This document shows positions 5,304 through 6,197 of a DNA stretch of 6,197 nt, piece after piece; the stretch's first letter is position 1, and every line of letters begins with the position of its first letter. The position numbers and the translations under genes were made by a program. The notes beneath the pieces are model-generated. The model was not told the DNA's origin. It searched no databases and saw nothing but the letters and a program-made list of their open reading frames with translations. This stretch comes from Caldithrix sp. (GTDB taxonomy: Bacteria > KSB1 > UBA2214 > DYKH01). The DNA is taken from NCBI GenBank assembly GCA_020722685.1, contig DYKH01000267.1, positions 1 through 6,197 on the forward strand, given 5' to 3'.

Positions 5304-6197
5304 CTAAGATTTCACGCCGCCCACGGTAATTTTGGAGACTTTCACCGTCGGCAGTCCTTGTGAGACGGGGACGCTTTGCCCGTTCTTGCCGCAGGTCCAG
5401 CCGCCTTCGGCCATGGCCAAATCGTCGGCCACCATGACGATGTTCTTCAACACCTCGGGGCCGTTGCCGATGATGTTGACGTCTTTGACAGGTTTGGTCA
5501 ATTGGCCGTTTTCGATCAAATAGCCGGATTTGACGTAGAAGGTGAAATCTCCCGCACCAATCAGCACTTGGCCGTTGGAGAAGGATTCGGCGTACAGTCC
5601 TTGCTTTACGCTGGCGAGGATCTCAGCTTTCTTATGCGGGCCGGGCAGCATGTAGGTGTTGCGCATGCGCGGCTGTGGGCTGAATCGGAAGGATTGGCGC
5701 CGTCCGTTACCGGTGGGTTTGACCTTGTAGTAGCGGGCGCTGATGTGATCGTGCAAGTAACTGCGCAGAATGCCATTCTCGACCAGGTAGGTCCGCTCGG
5801 TGTCATTGCCTTCGTCATCGACGTTGATGGAGCCGCGGATGTTCGGGTTGGTGCCGTCATCGACGATGGTGACGAATTCCTCCGCCACCGGCTTGTTCAT
5901 CTTGTCAGAGAAAATGGAAATTTTCTTGCGATTGAAATCCGCTTCCATACCATGGCCAATGGCCTCGTGCAGCAGAATGCCGGAACTGCCGGCTGCCAAG
6001 ACGACCTCCATTTCCCCGGCTTCGGGCTTGACCGCATCGAAGAGATTGACGGTCCGGCGCACGGCTTCTTTGGCCAAACGGTCCACATTTTCCGGGGTAA
6101 AGAACTCGATGCCCCGGCGTCCGGATAGATCAAAGTAATTTTGCTCGCGTTTGCCGTTTTGTTCGGCGGTACAGGTCACGACGATTTGGGTCATGGG
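5304..6197 (-). CDS. tldD: TldD zinc metalloprotease, C-terminal 298 codons (5' end beyond window)
   Basis: The frame is open to the right edge. The first in-window Met (codon ending at 6194) is preceded by a Pro codon and is not presumed to be the start. Full-length TldD is about 480 residues, so roughly 180 are missing. Counting from that Met, residues 72-85 carry GILLHEAIGHGMEA: H76 and H81 of HExxxH bind zinc and E77 is the catalytic acid. C268 in GGWTCGKNGQSVPV is the family's conserved Cys, the third zinc ligand in the known TldD structure, followed by the family-typical terminus ITVGG. All visible catalytic features are intact. It is a cytoplasmic peptidase that works with TldE, encoded directly downstream. 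The tail SQGLPTVKVSK is typical. No promoter is visible because the 5' end is off the window. Confidence 0.95.
   Translation of the reverse strand, partial: PMTQIVVTCTAEQNGKREQNYFDLSGRRGIEFFTPENVDRLAKEAVRRTVNLFDAVKPEAGEMEVVLAAGSSGILLHEAIGHGMEADFNRKKISIFSDKMNKPVAEEFVTIVDDGTNPNIRGSINVDDEGNDTERTYLVENGILRSYLHDHISARYYKVKPTGNGRRQSFRFSPQPRMRNTYMLPGPHKKAEILASVKQGLYAESFSNGQVLIGAGDFTFYVKSGYLIENGQLTKPVKDVNIIGNGPEVLKNIVMVADDLAMAEGGWTCGKNGQSVPVSQGLPTVKVSKITVGGVKS

Noticed and set aside
5376..6128. Plus-strand open frame of 250 codons opposite tldD
   Set aside because: It is the antisense of a strongly conserved coding region; its length follows from the codon bias of tldD.
3915..6197. Idea that TldD/TldE belongs to a peptide-antibiotic maturation cluster
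   Set aside because: No precursor-peptide ORF, cyclodehydratase, dehydrogenase or transporter gene is visible, and the pair is closed by its own terminator; a general peptide-processing role is simpler.

Overview
The window is bacterial chromosomal DNA of roughly even base composition, and every gene I can support lies on the minus strand. Promoter-like sites have the sigma-70 form (TTGACA, 17 bp, TATATT) and several genes carry purine-rich Shine-Dalgarno sites. This fits a Gram-negative-type bacterium outside the classical Bacteroidetes promoter pattern. Nothing seen allows a firm taxonomic call. No tRNA, rRNA, CRISPR array, phage gene or transposase gene was recognised.

In the direction of transcription (right to left), the window opens inside tldD (edge to 5304). 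The tldE/pmbA partner (5237-3915) follows after 66 bp. Together they form the TldD/TldE metalloprotease heterodimer, and the pair is closed by a clear intrinsic terminator at 3827-3861. A 262-bp gap holds that terminator and a perfect 8-7-8 palindrome. Next is a membrane-anchored endonuclease/exonuclease/phosphatase (EEP) protein (3652-2402), with five predicted helices and then a complete EEP catalytic domain.

After a 157-bp gap built around an inverted repeat of TGGAGT-type octamers come two coupled genes. One is an AhpD-like CxxC protein (2244-1879), which starts at TTG behind a strong AGGAGG. The other is a class I SAM-dependent methyltransferase (start 1898), whose start lies inside the end of the AhpD-like gene. 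Then come a 127-bp gap and a small protein with a zinc-peptidase motif, HEAGH (1048-614), resembling ImmA/IrrE.

The 337 bp before position 276 is the main regulatory stretch, with two good sigma-70 promoter candidates and a 12-bp direct repeat. It leads into the start of a secreted sialidase/BNR-type protein (276 to the left edge), recognised from a signal-like N-terminus and a perfect Asp-box. The contig end cuts this gene off.

The genes look like several short housekeeping or accessory units rather than one integrated pathway: a peptide-processing protease, a membrane phosphohydrolase, a redox/methyltransferase pair, an orphan metallopeptidase and an exported glycan-type protein. I did not find convincing evidence of a new multi-gene system. 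The less ordinary items are the octamer inverted repeat, the repeated promoter region, the orphan HExxH protein and the palindrome at the EEP start.
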